This document shows positions 1 to 8,252 of a DNA stretch of 64,000 nucleotides, piece after piece. Source of the stretch: Aquabacterium sp. CECT 9606. Its GTDB lineage: Bacteria > Pseudomonadota > Gammaproteobacteria > Burkholderiales > Burkholderiaceae_C. The stretch lies in the NCBI RefSeq assembly GCF_918741295.1, contig NZ_CAKKNB010000002.1:434001-498000 (forward strand), read 5' to 3'. The notes under the pieces were generated by a model. It saw only the letters and a program-made list of their open reading frames with translations. It did no database searches and was not told the DNA's origin. The stretch's first letter is position 1; each line of letters starts with the position of its first letter. A program made the translations under genes and the position numbers.

Positions 1-462
1 CGGGATGCGGACATTGCAGTGCGGGCCACCAAGCAGCCCCCACAGCACTTGATTGGCAAACACCTCGGCGTTTTGCGAGTGGCCGTGTTCGCCGCCAAGT
101 CGGGGCCGGTGAAGCACTTTTCCGAGGTGTCGTCAGGAAAGTGCCCGTGGGTGGCGCCAGATGACGCGTTGCCGGATCACCCCTCCGTGGTTTGGCGCAA
201 GCGAAATTTCCCCAAAATCACACCGCTGTATCGGGTGCACAGCATCTTGACCGTGCTGGAGTTCGTGGCACGAGGCTTGGGTGTGGGCGTTCTGCCCTTG
301 TTCTTAACAGCGGAGCGTACAGATCTTATGCAACTGACGGATGTTCTGCCCGAATGCGAGACGGACCTGTGGTTGCTGGCGCATCCCGAGTCGCGGCATT
401 CGCGTCGGGTGAGTACGGTCTATGCGCATCTGATCGCACGCATCAACCTGGGCCTCAATTGA
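1..462 (+). CDS. LysR-family transcriptional regulator, C-terminal part
   Basis: The reading frame is open from the first base of the window, so the N-terminal HTH and part of the effector domain lie outside. The visible 153 residues begin with a stretch resembling D-A-D-I-A-V-R-A-T, a typical segment of the LysR substrate-binding domain. They continue through the second lobe, with 'LEFVARGLGVGVLPLFL' matching the conserved late region of the domain. The protein would be a DNA-binding activator or repressor acting with a small co-inducer. Neither target nor ligand can be inferred from what is visible. Confidence 0.85.
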   Translation, partial: RDADIAVRATKQPPQHLIGKHLGVLRVAVFAAKSGPVKHFSEVSSGKCPWVAPDDALPDHPSVVWRKRNFPKITPLYRVHSILTVLEFVARGLGVGVLPLFLTAERTDLMQLTDVLPECETDLWLLAHPESRHSRRVSTVYAHLIARINLGLN

Positions 463-612
463 GGGTTCATTGAATCGCCCCATCCCCGTCGCTGGGCACA
501 TGCCTTCTCGCCGGGCACGCTTATGTCGATTTTGCTTCCCGTCGTTCGTCGATGGGATGCGAGGTGCTCTCAGACGGGCGCACCCACTGTTCAACTTAAC
601 AGGAGTGAAGAC

Positions 613-981
613 ATGTCATACATCGATGGTTTCGTGATCGCGGTCCCCACCGCCAACAAGCAGAAGTTCATCGACCACGCGCGCCATTTCGACTCGATGT
701 TCATCGAGCTGGGCGCGATCCGTGTGATCGAAGGTTGGGGCGATGATGTCCCCGACGGCAAAGTGACCGATTTCCGCCGTGCAGTCCAGGCCACGGCCGA
801 GGAGACGGTGGCCTTTTCATGGGTCGAATGGCCGGACAAGGCGACGCGCGACGCAGGCATGAAGAAGATGATGGAAGACCCGCGCATGGATCCGACCACA
901 CCCGGCAACCCGCCCATGCCCTTCGACGGCAAACGCATGATCTTTGGCGGCTTCGAACAGGTGGTCGAAGTGAAGGCTTGA
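613..981 (+). CDS. DUF1428 family protein
   Basis: A 122-residue cytoplasmic protein that begins MSYIDGFVIAVP and contains V-E-W-P-D-K, P-F-D-G-K-R-M-I-F-G-G-F. These are the conserved features of the DUF1428 (YbaA-like) family, which adopts a ferredoxin-like dimeric alpha/beta barrel fold. Family members are small and have no established reaction. The ATG at 613 is preferred because AGGAG lies about 8 bases upstream (600-604); upstream in-frame codons do not look like the family. It is probably monocistronic, with 190 bases of non-coding sequence after it in which I see nothing. Confidence 0.85.
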   Translation: MSYIDGFVIAVPTANKQKFIDHARHFDSMFIELGAIRVIEGWGDDVPDGKVTDFRRAVQATAEETVAFSWVEWPDKATRDAGMKKMMEDPRMDPTTPGNPPMPFDGKRMIFGGFEQVVEVKA

Positions 982-1172
982 GCGGCGGGGGACGACACGG
1001 GCGGACGTCTGGCGCAAATGGTCGGCCGCAGGCGGGTGGCTCTGGGACATCGCGCATGTTGGGTGGGCAGATCCTCGATGTGGTGAGGCGCCCTGAAGCG
1101 GCCATGTCGGAGCCTGCCGTCGAACAGGCGCGGGCCATTGACGCCACTGACCGCTGCAGAACCCTGCGAGGT

Positions 1173-1847
1173 TCAAGAGACATAGGGCAGCAGCGCTTGC
1201 GCGGCCTGGATGCGCAGGCTCAGATCCAGGGCTTCATCGTTCATCACCGACAGCAGGAAGGCGTGCGGTGAGCGCGTGCTCGCTGACGAAGCCACATCGG
1301 CCCCTGCTTTTTGCACCGGCTGAAGTTCGGCCAGCGCACGCTGCCAGTCAGCTGGCTTGATGCTGTGCAGGCGCGCCAGCAGGTCGGCTTGGCCATCGGG
1401 GTTGGGCGGGATGTCCAGCCAGGGCGTGTCGGCGAACACGGGTGCCAGGTCAGGGGCCACGAAGGCCGACCAATGGTCTGGCTGGGCCTGTTGGGCCGGC
1501 ACCGTGGGTGGCGACACGCTCAGGCCAACGCGGTCACGCGCCACCTCGGGCAGGTAGCGCCGGCGCAAGGCTTCCAGGAAGCCCATGGCCTGGGCCGCGG
1601 GCCGGGGCTGGGCCAGCGAGAACCACAGCTGGTAGCCATCGACACCCGAGACCGCGATGGCCGGTGCGGGCAAGTCCAGCTCGGATTGAACCCCTTGCCA
1701 CACCGCCGACAGCGTGGCCCAATCGGCAGGCTTGGACAAGGTCAGCACCATGGCGTGCACGGGCTCATCAGCCTGGGCCGGGGCGGGCCCTGATGCCGTG
1801 GCATCAAGGCGGTAAAGGCGTTGCAACTCCGAGTGCAGTCTGTTCAT
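1173..1847 (-). CDS. conserved hypothetical protein
   Basis: A 224-residue soluble protein, no signal peptide or membrane segment. I cannot name a family with confidence. The central part (about residues 30-110) has alternating strand/helix character: 'AMVLTLSKPADW', 'AIAVSGVDGYQLWFSLAQP' and 'ARDRVGLSVSP'. The C-terminus ends 'DEALDLSLRIQAAQALLPY'. The ATG at 1847 is chosen because it leaves a 36-base divergent gap to the GST gene; further upstream the frame would run through that gene antisense. The pattern of alternating strands and an aromatic G-Y-Q-L-W-F core resembles the small catalytic cores of primase-like proteins, but no catalytic residues can be assigned, so the function stays unknown. 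Confidence 0.6.
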   Translation of the reverse strand: MNRLHSELQRLYRLDATASGPAPAQADEPVHAMVLTLSKPADWATLSAVWQGVQSELDLPAPAIAVSGVDGYQLWFSLAQPRPAAQAMGFLEALRRRYLPEVARDRVGLSVSPPTVPAQQAQPDHWSAFVAPDLAPVFADTPWLDIPPNPDGQADLLARLHSIKPADWQRALAELQPVQKAGADVASSASTRSPHAFLLSVMNDEALDLSLRIQAAQALLPYVS

Positions 1848-1883
1848 GGCGGGCTCAAGAAGGGGTCTGGTCAAGCATACTGG

Positions 1884-2555
1884 ATGCCCATGATCACACT
1901 TCACCATTGCGTCAGCGCCCGTTCCTTCCGCCCCTTGTGGATGCTCGAAGAATTGGGCTTGTCTTACGAACTGAAAATGCTGCCCTTCCCGCCGCGTGTG
2001 CATGACGCGGCCTACTTGCAGCTCAACCCGCTGGGCACCGTGCCGACGCTGTTCGATGGCGGCGCGTGCATGACCGAGTCGGCGGCCATCTGCCAGTACC
2101 TGGCCGCGCGCTACCCGGCCGCGGGCATGGACGTGGCGCCTGATCAGCCGGCTTATGCGGCCTACCTTAACTATCTGCACTTTGGCGAAGCCACGCTCAC
2201 CTTCCCGCAGACCCTGATCCTGCGGTATGCGCACTTCGAATCACCTGAACGCCGCCAGCCACAGGTGGCCGAGGACTACGCCAAGTGGTTCCTGGCCCGG
2301 CTGCGCACGCTGGAGCCGCTGCTGGCGCAGGAAGCGTTTGTGTGCGCGGGCCGCTTCACGGCGGCCGATGTGTCGGTGGGTTATGCCTTGTTGCTGGCCA
2401 CCCACCTGGGCCTGGCCGAGCGGTTCAAGCCGGCGGTTCAGGATTACTGGCAAGGCCTGCAGCGGCGCCCAGCCTATCTGCGGGCCCTGGCCGTACAGCA
2501 TGACGCTGCCCTGGCGCAGGGCGTGTCCACCGTGCCGGCGCCTGACCTGCGCTGA
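1884..2555 (+). CDS. glutathione S-transferase family protein
   Basis: A 223-residue cytosolic protein with an N-terminal thioredoxin-fold domain (about residues 3-80) and an all-helical C-terminal domain. The N-terminal domain shows ITLHHCVSARSFRPLWMLEELGL, then N-P-L-G-T-V-P-T-L with the cis-proline, and T-E-S-A-A-I-C-Q-Y-L, the glutathione gamma-glutamyl binding segment. The C-terminal domain contains F-T-A-A-D-V-S-V, the N-capping box of GSTs. It presumably conjugates or reduces substrates with glutathione. ATG 1884 is used; ATG 1890 (M3) is an alternative. It is divergent from the hypothetical gene at 1847. Confidence 0.85.
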   Translation: MPMITLHHCVSARSFRPLWMLEELGLSYELKMLPFPPRVHDAAYLQLNPLGTVPTLFDGGACMTESAAICQYLAARYPAAGMDVAPDQPAYAAYLNYLHFGEATLTFPQTLILRYAHFESPERRQPQVAEDYAKWFLARLRTLEPLLAQEAFVCAGRFTAADVSVGYALLLATHLGLAERFKPAVQDYWQGLQRRPAYLRALAVQHDAALAQGVSTVPAPDLR

Positions 2556-2682
2556 AGGCGCCTCATCTGTTGCCTATCCCCGCGCCTCGGGGGTTGTAAC
2601 TCGATGTGTCGTCATTAGACTGGCCGCGCACTTGGTGCGTTGTTCAAGTTAACTATCTATATTTTTCAGGGAGAGCATTCTC

Positions 2683-3303
2683 ATGCGTCACATCGTCTTG
2701 TCTTCCATCGCCTTGGCCGCTTCCATGTTGGCCGGCGTCTCTCATGCCGCAGTGGCCTATGACAACGGCAGCATCGGCCCCAGCACCAGTTGGTGCGTGT
2801 CTGGCGTGAATCAGTGTGGCGGCGCAAGCTGGACCATCGCCGACAACTTCACCCTCACCACCGCGACGGTGCTGACGGGCTTTGAAAACTGGAACCTGGG
2901 CGCGCCTGCCATTTACGTCAGCACCAACTGGCGCATCTGGGCGAACCAACCCACATCCCTGAGCGAAACCATCGCGTCGGGCAATGCCGTGGCCACCATC
3001 ACCGAGGATGCCGGCTTCACGCTGGCATCGGTGTCCGGGCTGGCCGTCAGCCTGAACGCCGGCAGCTATTGGATCGGCTTCAATCACATCCTCAGCGCCG
3101 ACAACCCCTGGACCTATGTCACCTCAAGCTCGGGTCAAGCCAACGCCGTTCAGCTGTACGAGGGCGGCGTCAATGTCTCTGGGCTGACGGATGCCGCTTT
3201 CCGCCTTCACACCTCCGCCGTGCCTGAGCCCGAATCCGTGGCGCTGATCCTGGCTGGTCTGGCCGTGGTGGGCGTGGCCAGCCGTCGCCGCGCTGCCTGC
3301 TGA
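2683..3303 (+). CDS. PEP-CTERM sorting domain-containing exported protein
   Basis: A 206-residue protein with an N-terminal signal peptide (about residues 1-23, ending S-H-A-A). A Gly/Ser/Thr/Trp-rich extracellular domain follows, with C-V-S-G-V-N-Q-C and repeated aromatic residues. The C-terminus is a classic PEP-CTERM tripartite signal: V-P-E-P, a hydrophobic helix, then R-R-R. Such signals are recognised by exosortase and the mature protein is usually linked to exopolysaccharide production. No exosortase gene is in this window, so sorting must depend on a gene elsewhere. A good RBS (GGGAG at about 2670) precedes the ATG. The 127 bases upstream are AT-richer than the neighbours (around 2649-2668), consistent with a promoter. 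Confidence 0.85.
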   Translation: MRHIVLSSIALAASMLAGVSHAAVAYDNGSIGPSTSWCVSGVNQCGGASWTIADNFTLTTATVLTGFENWNLGAPAIYVSTNWRIWANQPTSLSETIASGNAVATITEDAGFTLASVSGLAVSLNAGSYWIGFNHILSADNPWTYVTSSSGQANAVQLYEGGVNVSGLTDAAFRLHTSAVPEPESVALILAGLAVVGVASRRRAAC

Positions 3304-3323
3304 TTGAACCGGCCGAACAGGCG

Positions 3324-3339
3324 CCCCGCTCAGGCGGGG
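3324..3339 (+). terminator. GC hairpin after the PEP-CTERM gene
   Basis: CCCCGC (3324-3329), loop TCAG, GCGGGG (3334-3339): a perfect 6-bp stem starting 20 bases after the stop codon of the PEP-CTERM gene. The run of T is weak (GTTGATC). It is probably an attenuator or terminator, and it also bears on where the next gene starts, because the TTG at 3340 directly follows the stem. Confidence 0.5.
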
Positions 3340-4212
3340 TTGATCATCCGCCACCTCAAGGGCGACTACGGGCTGGCCCGGTCGTACTGGGTGCACTCGG
3401 TCCTGGTTGCTTGGGCGCTGCTGTACCTCGCCGGCCTGGCCGTGGGCAAGATCGCGGCAGTGGGCTCGGTGCGTTATGTGTCGATGGCCGTGTTGGCCCT
3501 GGAACCGCTGGCCCTGCTGGTCTGGGTGTGGTCCACGGTGGGTACCTTCATGTCGGCCATCAAGCAGCTGTTCAGCGGTGACGGGAGCCGGTTCTGGGCC
3601 CTGGCCGCGATCCTGTCGCTGACCTTGGGGTGCATCGGCATGATCCGCCAACTGGCCGCCCTGGGGCCGGCGATGACCGCGCACTTCGAGGTGGCCATGG
3701 GCGAGCAACCCGGCGAATCGTTCACCCTGACCTTCAGCCGCGACCACCGTGAGCTGGTGTTTGCCGGTGGCGTGAACGAAGGCGCGGCCCAGGCGCTGGA
3801 CCAGGCCGTGATGGCCCATCTGGGCGTGGTTCGCACGGTGGTGCTCGATTCACCCGGGGGCTGGATGGGTGAGGGCCGGCGCATGGCCGAGGTCATCCGG
3901 GCCCACAACTTGAACACCCATGTGGCGCAAGAATGCATGTCGGCCTGCACCCTGGCCTTGCTGGCTGGCCATGAGCGCACGGCCGATGAGGGCGCCCGTG
4001 TCGGCTTTCACCAGGCGCGGGCCATTGGCGAAGACCGCCAGCCTGCCACCCGCCGGCGTCCCTCAGGCGGCAGCCGGCGTGAAGAAGAGGCCTTGTATGT
4101 GCAGGCTGGGGTCAGCCCGGCGTTTGCCCGCCAGGTGGTGAACGTGCCGTTCGCCCAGATGTGGGTGCCCACGCGCCAGCAGTTGCTTGACGCCCAAGTG
4201 CTCACGCGCTGA
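3340..4212 (+). CDS. membrane-anchored ClpP-fold (COG3904-like) protein
   Basis: About 290 residues. Three hydrophobic segments (roughly residues 20-40, 45-70 and 80-105) are followed by a soluble ClpP/crotonase-like domain. In that domain 'VVLDSPGGWMGEGRRMAEVI' matches the G-G oxyanion region of ClpP/SppA-like proteins, and 'ECMSACTLALLAG' carries the candidate nucleophilic serine (M-S-A-C). 'ARVGFHQAR' follows, where a ClpP-type histidine is expected. This layout fits the COG3904-type periplasmic or membrane-anchored protease-like proteins, whose substrates are unknown. No ATG start exists. TTG 3340 is preferred because the conserved N-terminal 'RHLKGDYGL..SYW' segment begins just after it. 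TTG 3304, directly after the previous stop, would put the hairpin inside the gene. Confidence 0.7.
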   Translation: MIIRHLKGDYGLARSYWVHSVLVAWALLYLAGLAVGKIAAVGSVRYVSMAVLALEPLALLVWVWSTVGTFMSAIKQLFSGDGSRFWALAAILSLTLGCIGMIRQLAALGPAMTAHFEVAMGEQPGESFTLTFSRDHRELVFAGGVNEGAAQALDQAVMAHLGVVRTVVLDSPGGWMGEGRRMAEVIRAHNLNTHVAQECMSACTLALLAGHERTADEGARVGFHQARAIGEDRQPATRRRPSGGSRREEEALYVQAGVSPAFARQVVNVPFAQMWVPTRQQLLDAQVLTR

Positions 4213-4227
4213 CGCCACCGCCTTGCC

Positions 4228-5277
4228 CTAGCGCCACTCCTCTTCGGATTTGGTGCTGCACTCCGGATCGGCCGGGTTCACGTTGCAACGGATCCGCTTG
4301 ATGACCTTGAGCCCGCGCTTGTCGTAGATGCCTTGCTGGGCGATGTCGATCCGCGACTCGCGCAGCATCAACGAATACTTGTAAGCGTTCTCGGCCGACA
4401 AGTCCTGCCAGGTGGTGGGCGGGATGCTGTTGTCGGCCTGCTTGATGAACTGCAGCGCGCGGTCGAACTGGCTCAGCCAGTAGGTTCTGGAGTGCTCGCC
4501 CATGCCCTCCGGAAAGCGGGTCTTGTTGAAGATCATCTGGTAAGTCAGGATCATGATCGGGAAACGGGTGATGGCCCCACTGTCGCCAATGCCCCGGTAC
4601 AGCTCCAGCGGCTTGTAGGCGATGGAGGGCGCGGCCACCATGTCGAGCAAGCCGCTGTTGAACTTGTTGGCGAAGGTGGTGATGTCGGCCGACACGGGGA
4701 TGGCACCCATGCGCTTGATCATGATGGCCTGCGCCTTGTCGTGGTCGAAGGAGGCGATGCGCTTGCCGGCCAGGGCCTCGACGGTGTTGATGCGCCGGTC
4801 GTGGACGACAGGGTAAGCCGCGCCCAGGGGCAGGATGCCGCCAACCTCGTGCTCGCCTTCCACCATCAGGCTTTTGGCCGCTGGCGAGGCGTAAGTCTGG
4901 ATCAGCTTGCGGACGACTTCGTAGCTGCCGGGCATGTCGATCTTGCCGTCGCGCACGATGGTGGTGGCCCCCAGCGTGTCGATGGCCCCAGAGGTGCGGT
5001 TGAACTGGCGGGCGCGAAACGCGGTGGTGATGACCGCATCGCATTGGCCCGCGCGGTAGTCCTCGGTGGCTTGCCGCTCGTCGGTGTAGCCCTTGAGCGT
5101 GATGTTCGCGCCAAATTTCTGCATGGCCAGCACGTAGTCCTTGGTCATGCTGAACAGGTCGCCCGAGGCGCCCAGCATGTCGTAGACGCAAACCTTCTGG
5201 GTGGGGGCGGCCTGGGCGCTCAGGCCCAGCAAGCTCAGCGTCAAGGCGGCCAGGCGGCTTCGGGTCGATGGATTCAC
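4228..5277 (-). CDS. periplasmic solute-binding protein (AdeT-like / TRAP-type family)
   Basis: 349 residues with a signal peptide (A-L-T-L-S-L-L-G-L-S-A-Q-A-A, cleavage near residue 24). The mature protein starts Q-K-V-C-V-Y-D-M-L-G-A-S-G-D and has the two-lobe pattern of TRAP-type binding proteins (G-A-N-I-T-L-K-G-Y-T-D-E-R; Y-R-A-G-Q-C-D-A-V). It fits the AdeT-like 'putative solute-binding protein' family; some members were first described as RND-efflux-associated, but a transport partner is not present here. The GTG at 5277 is chosen: AGGAGA lies 7-8 bases upstream and the signal peptide starts right after it. Ligand unknown. It is divergent from the motor cluster across 153 bases. Confidence 0.75.
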   Translation of the reverse strand: MNPSTRSRLAALTLSLLGLSAQAAPTQKVCVYDMLGASGDLFSMTKDYVLAMQKFGANITLKGYTDERQATEDYRAGQCDAVITTAFRARQFNRTSGAIDTLGATTIVRDGKIDMPGSYEVVRKLIQTYASPAAKSLMVEGEHEVGGILPLGAAYPVVHDRRINTVEALAGKRIASFDHDKAQAIMIKRMGAIPVSADITTFANKFNSGLLDMVAAPSIAYKPLELYRGIGDSGAITRFPIMILTYQMIFNKTRFPEGMGEHSRTYWLSQFDRALQFIKQADNSIPPTTWQDLSAENAYKYSLMLRESRIDIAQQGIYDKRGLKVIKRIRCNVNPADPECSTKSEEEWR

Positions 5278-5430
5278 GCGGGGGTCTCCTGTTTTGGGGT
5301 CAGCCCCGGATACTTCCTCAAATGCAGGCCTGCGCGCAAGCGTCCGCACGTGCGATCGCCCCTCTTCGCGATGGGATCGTGTCTAATCCCCTCCTGGCCA
5401 CGGCACAGCACAGCGTGGCAAACCCAAGAA

Positions 5431-6096
5431 ATGCATTTGCGCCGGAATTTCAGCAGCTCCAGACTCGTTCGCTTGCTCAGTGATGCCGCCTCCGTGGACG
5501 TGGACGCGTCCCGCCAGGATGTGGCCGAAAAACTGGGTCTGTGGCTGGGCACGCTCGACACACTCCAACTCCATGCCGCTCACCAGTCGATCAAAGCGTT
5601 TGCCCAAGAGACGCCTGCGCACGCGCGGGCCGCGACCAGCCATCCCCTGGAAGAGGATGTTCAGCGGGTGCGCGCGGCCCTGGTGCAGGGCATCACGGCG
5701 AACGGTGCAGCCCAGGCCATTGATGCGGACGCAGGCTACGCGCCGTACCGCCAGCGTTACCTTGAGCAGCAGCGCCACATTGAATCCAAGATTGCTTCAT
5801 TGAGATCCCACGTGCGGCAGATCCTGTCCCGTGCCTCGCCCCGGCTCAAACAACTCGCCTACCTGGACACCGTGATGGAGCAGGTGATCGGGGGCCGCGA
5901 GCAAAGGCTGATGGGCACGGTGCCCGTGCTGCTTGAAAAGCGGTACGAGCAACTGCGCCGGGCCCAGGACGATGGCTGGCAGGACACGTTCCGCCAAGCC
6001 TGGCAGGAAGTCTTGCTGGCCGAGATGGCCGTGCGCCTGCAGCCGGTGGTGGGATTGATGGAAGCATTCAGCAACGAGGTCAAGAAGTCACCATGA
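5431..6096 (+). CDS. DUF3348 family protein, first gene of motor cluster
   Basis: A 221-residue, charged, mainly helical cytosolic protein with no signal or membrane segment. The start (M-H-L-R-R-N-F..S-R-L-V-R-L-L-S-D, then D-V-A-E-K-L-G-L-W-L-G-T-L-D-T-L-Q-L) is the conserved DUF3348 N-terminus. The rest is predicted long helices, with 'RLKQLAYLDTVMEQVIGGREQRLMGTVPVLLEKRYEQL' the most regular stretch. It is followed with a 4-base ATGA overlap by the DUF802 gene. It likely works with that protein, perhaps by binding its cytoplasmic coiled coil; this is inference from gene order only. The ATG at 5431 is chosen because the conserved family sequence starts there. Confidence 0.8.
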   Translation: MHLRRNFSSSRLVRLLSDAASVDVDASRQDVAEKLGLWLGTLDTLQLHAAHQSIKAFAQETPAHARAATSHPLEEDVQRVRAALVQGITANGAAQAIDADAGYAPYRQRYLEQQRHIESKIASLRSHVRQILSRASPRLKQLAYLDTVMEQVIGGREQRLMGTVPVLLEKRYEQLRRAQDDGWQDTFRQAWQEVLLAEMAVRLQPVVGLMEAFSNEVKKSP

Positions 6097-8252
6097 ACAG
6101 GATAGTTTTTGCAGCCGCCTTCGCCATCGGCCTGATGGTCTTGGGCTGGGTGGGCGTGGGGTTCGTGGGCAGCAGCCCGCTGGCCTTGCTGATGACGGTG
6201 CTGATCGCCGCTGTGTATGTGCTGGGCGCGTATGAGCTTCGGCAATTCCGCCAGGCCACGGAGTCCCTGGCGGTGGCGCTGAGCAAGCTCGCGCAACCCG
6301 TGTCCGATCTGCGCGCCTGGCTGGCCAGCCTGCACCCCTCTTTGCAGAACGCCGTGCGCCTGCGGGTGGAGGGCGAGCGGGTGGCCTTGCCCGGGCCGGC
6401 CTTGACGCCGTACCTGGTGGGCCTGCTGGTGATGCTGGGCATGCTGGGCACCTTCCTGGGCATGGTGGTGACCTTCAAGGGCGCCGTGTTCGCGCTGGAA
6501 GGCTCGACCGACCTGCAGGCCATCCGCTCGGCTTTGGCGGCCCCCATCAAGGGTCTGGGCTTGTCGTTCGGCACCTCGGTGGCCGGCGTGGCGGCGTCCG
6601 CCATGTTGGGCTTGATCTCGGCCATCAGCCGCCGCGAACGGCTGGACGTGGCGCGGCAACTGGACGCGCGCATCGCCGCTGAACTGCGGCCCTTCTCGCG
6701 CGCCCACCAGCGCGAGGAAAGCTTCAAGGCGCTGCAAGTGCAGGCGCACGCCTTGCCCGAGGTGGTCAAGCAACTGCAAGCCATGATGGACGGGCTGGAG
6801 CGCCGCAACCTGCAATTGAGCGAGCAGCTGTTGGGCCAGCAGGCCCAGTTCCACCGCGACGTGACTGCCGCCTACACCGGCCTGGCGGGCGAGGTGGGGC
6901 AATCGCTGAAAGACAGCCTGGTGAGCAGCGCCAAGGTGGCCGGCGAGACCATCAAGCCGGTCGTCGAGGCCGCGATGTCGCAGATCGCGCTCGAGTCCAC
7001 CCGCGCGCACCAGCGCCAGGTCGACGCGGCGCAGACGCAATTGAATGGCCTGTCGGACCAATTGGGCGCCACGGCCCGCACGGTGTCCGAGGGCTGGACC
7101 GCCGCCTTGCAAACCCATGCGCGCACCAGCGAAAACCTGGTCGAGGGCCTGGACCGTTCGCTGGCGGCTTTCACGCAGACCTTCGAACAACGCTCGGGGG
7201 CGCTGCTGGCCACGGTGCAGCAAGCCGCATCGCAATCGCAAGCCGAGCAGGCGGAGGCCGATGGGCTGCGCCTGCAAGCCTGGACGGCCGCTTTGGAATC
7301 CATGGCCGCCAGGCTGCAAGGCGAGTGGCAGCAAGTGGGCGCCCAAACGCTGGCCCAGCAGAACGCGGTCTGCCTGACGCTCGAAAAAACCGCCCGCGAC
7401 ATCACCGAGCGCACCAGCGCGCAGGCCGGCCAGACGCTGGATGACGTGGCGCGTTTGCTGAACCAATCGGAAGAGCTGGTGCGTTCGCGCATCGAGTCTG
7501 AAGCGCAGTGGATGGAGCACCACCGCGAACGCATGGACCAACTGGCCCAGGTGTGGCGCACCGAACTGGGCGCGCTGCGCGACGACGAAGCTTCGCGTGG
7601 GCACGCGGCCGTGGCGCGCCTGGACGAGTTGCAGTCGGTGATGGCCCGCCACCTGGCCACCTTGGGCACGGCACTCGAAGCGCCCATGACCCGCCTGATG
7701 CAGACGGCCTCCGAGGTGCCGCAAGCGGCCGCGCAAGTGATCGCACAGCTGCGCCAGGAGATGGCCCAGCTCACCGAGCAAGGCAACCAGGCGCTGGCCG
7801 AGCGCAACGGCCTGGTGGAGAAGATCACGGTGCTGCTGCAGGGCCTGAGCCAGGCGTCGGGGCAGCAACGCGAGGCCATCGAGACCTTGGTGACCTCGGC
7901 CACCCAGGTGCTGGACCAGGCGAGCAGCCAGTTCGCGCAAGCGCTGCAGGCGCAATCGGGCCAGTCTCTGGATGTGGCTGCGCACCTCACGGGCAGCGCG
8001 GTCGAGTTGTCCAGCCTGGGCGAATCCTTTGGCCATGGGGTGCAGTTGTTCAGCGCCAGCAACGACAAGCTGCTGGACAGCCTGGCGCGCATTGAAAGCT
8101 CGATCAAGCACTCCACCGAGCGCAGCGATGAACAGCTGGCTTATTACGTGGCGCAAGCCCGCGAAGTGATTGACCTGAGCATCTCGTCGCAACAGGGCAT
8201 CGTGGAAGACCTGCGCCGACTGCACCGTGAGGCCGCCGATGTCCGAGCTTGA
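6093..8252 (+). CDS. DUF802 protein: MotA/ExbB/ZorA-like membrane subunit with long coiled-coil tail
   Basis: 719 residues. Four membrane segments are visible: about 5-22, 28-46, 105-128 and 155-178. The last two carry the hallmark of MotA/TolQ/ExbB stator proteins: 'LGMLGTFLGMVVTF' (about 115-128) and 'GLSFGTSVAGVAASAMLGL' (about 155-174). After residue 200 the protein is a roughly 520-residue Gln/Ala/Glu-rich helical region predicted to be coiled coil and cytoplasmic. This is the architecture of ZorA of the Zorya anti-phage system: a MotA-like channel plus a long intracellular tail. It overlaps its upstream neighbour by ATGA and its downstream OmpA-type partner by 14 bases, so the stoichiometric partners are translated together. 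DUF802 has no assigned function; the motor role is inferred. Confidence 0.85.
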   Translation: MNRIVFAAAFAIGLMVLGWVGVGFVGSSPLALLMTVLIAAVYVLGAYELRQFRQATESLAVALSKLAQPVSDLRAWLASLHPSLQNAVRLRVEGERVALPGPALTPYLVGLLVMLGMLGTFLGMVVTFKGAVFALEGSTDLQAIRSALAAPIKGLGLSFGTSVAGVAASAMLGLISAISRRERLDVARQLDARIAAELRPFSRAHQREESFKALQVQAHALPEVVKQLQAMMDGLERRNLQLSEQLLGQQAQFHRDVTAAYTGLAGEVGQSLKDSLVSSAKVAGETIKPVVEAAMSQIALESTRAHQRQVDAAQTQLNGLSDQLGATARTVSEGWTAALQTHARTSENLVEGLDRSLAAFTQTFEQRSGALLATVQQAASQSQAEQAEADGLRLQAWTAALESMAARLQGEWQQVGAQTLAQQNAVCLTLEKTARDITERTSAQAGQTLDDVARLLNQSEELVRSRIESEAQWMEHHRERMDQLAQVWRTELGALRDDEASRGHAAVARLDELQSVMARHLATLGTALEAPMTRLMQTASEVPQAAAQVIAQLRQEMAQLTEQGNQALAERNGLVEKITVLLQGLSQASGQQREAIETLVTSATQVLDQASSQFAQALQAQSGQSLDVAAHLTGSAVELSSLGESFGHGVQLFSASNDKLLDSLARIESSIKHSTERSDEQLAYYVAQAREVIDLSISSQQGIVEDLRRLHREAADVRA

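Noticed and set aside
2621..2635. Possible sigma-54 promoter before the PEP-CTERM gene
   Set aside because: GG is followed after ten bases by GG, not GC, so the essential -12 element is missing.
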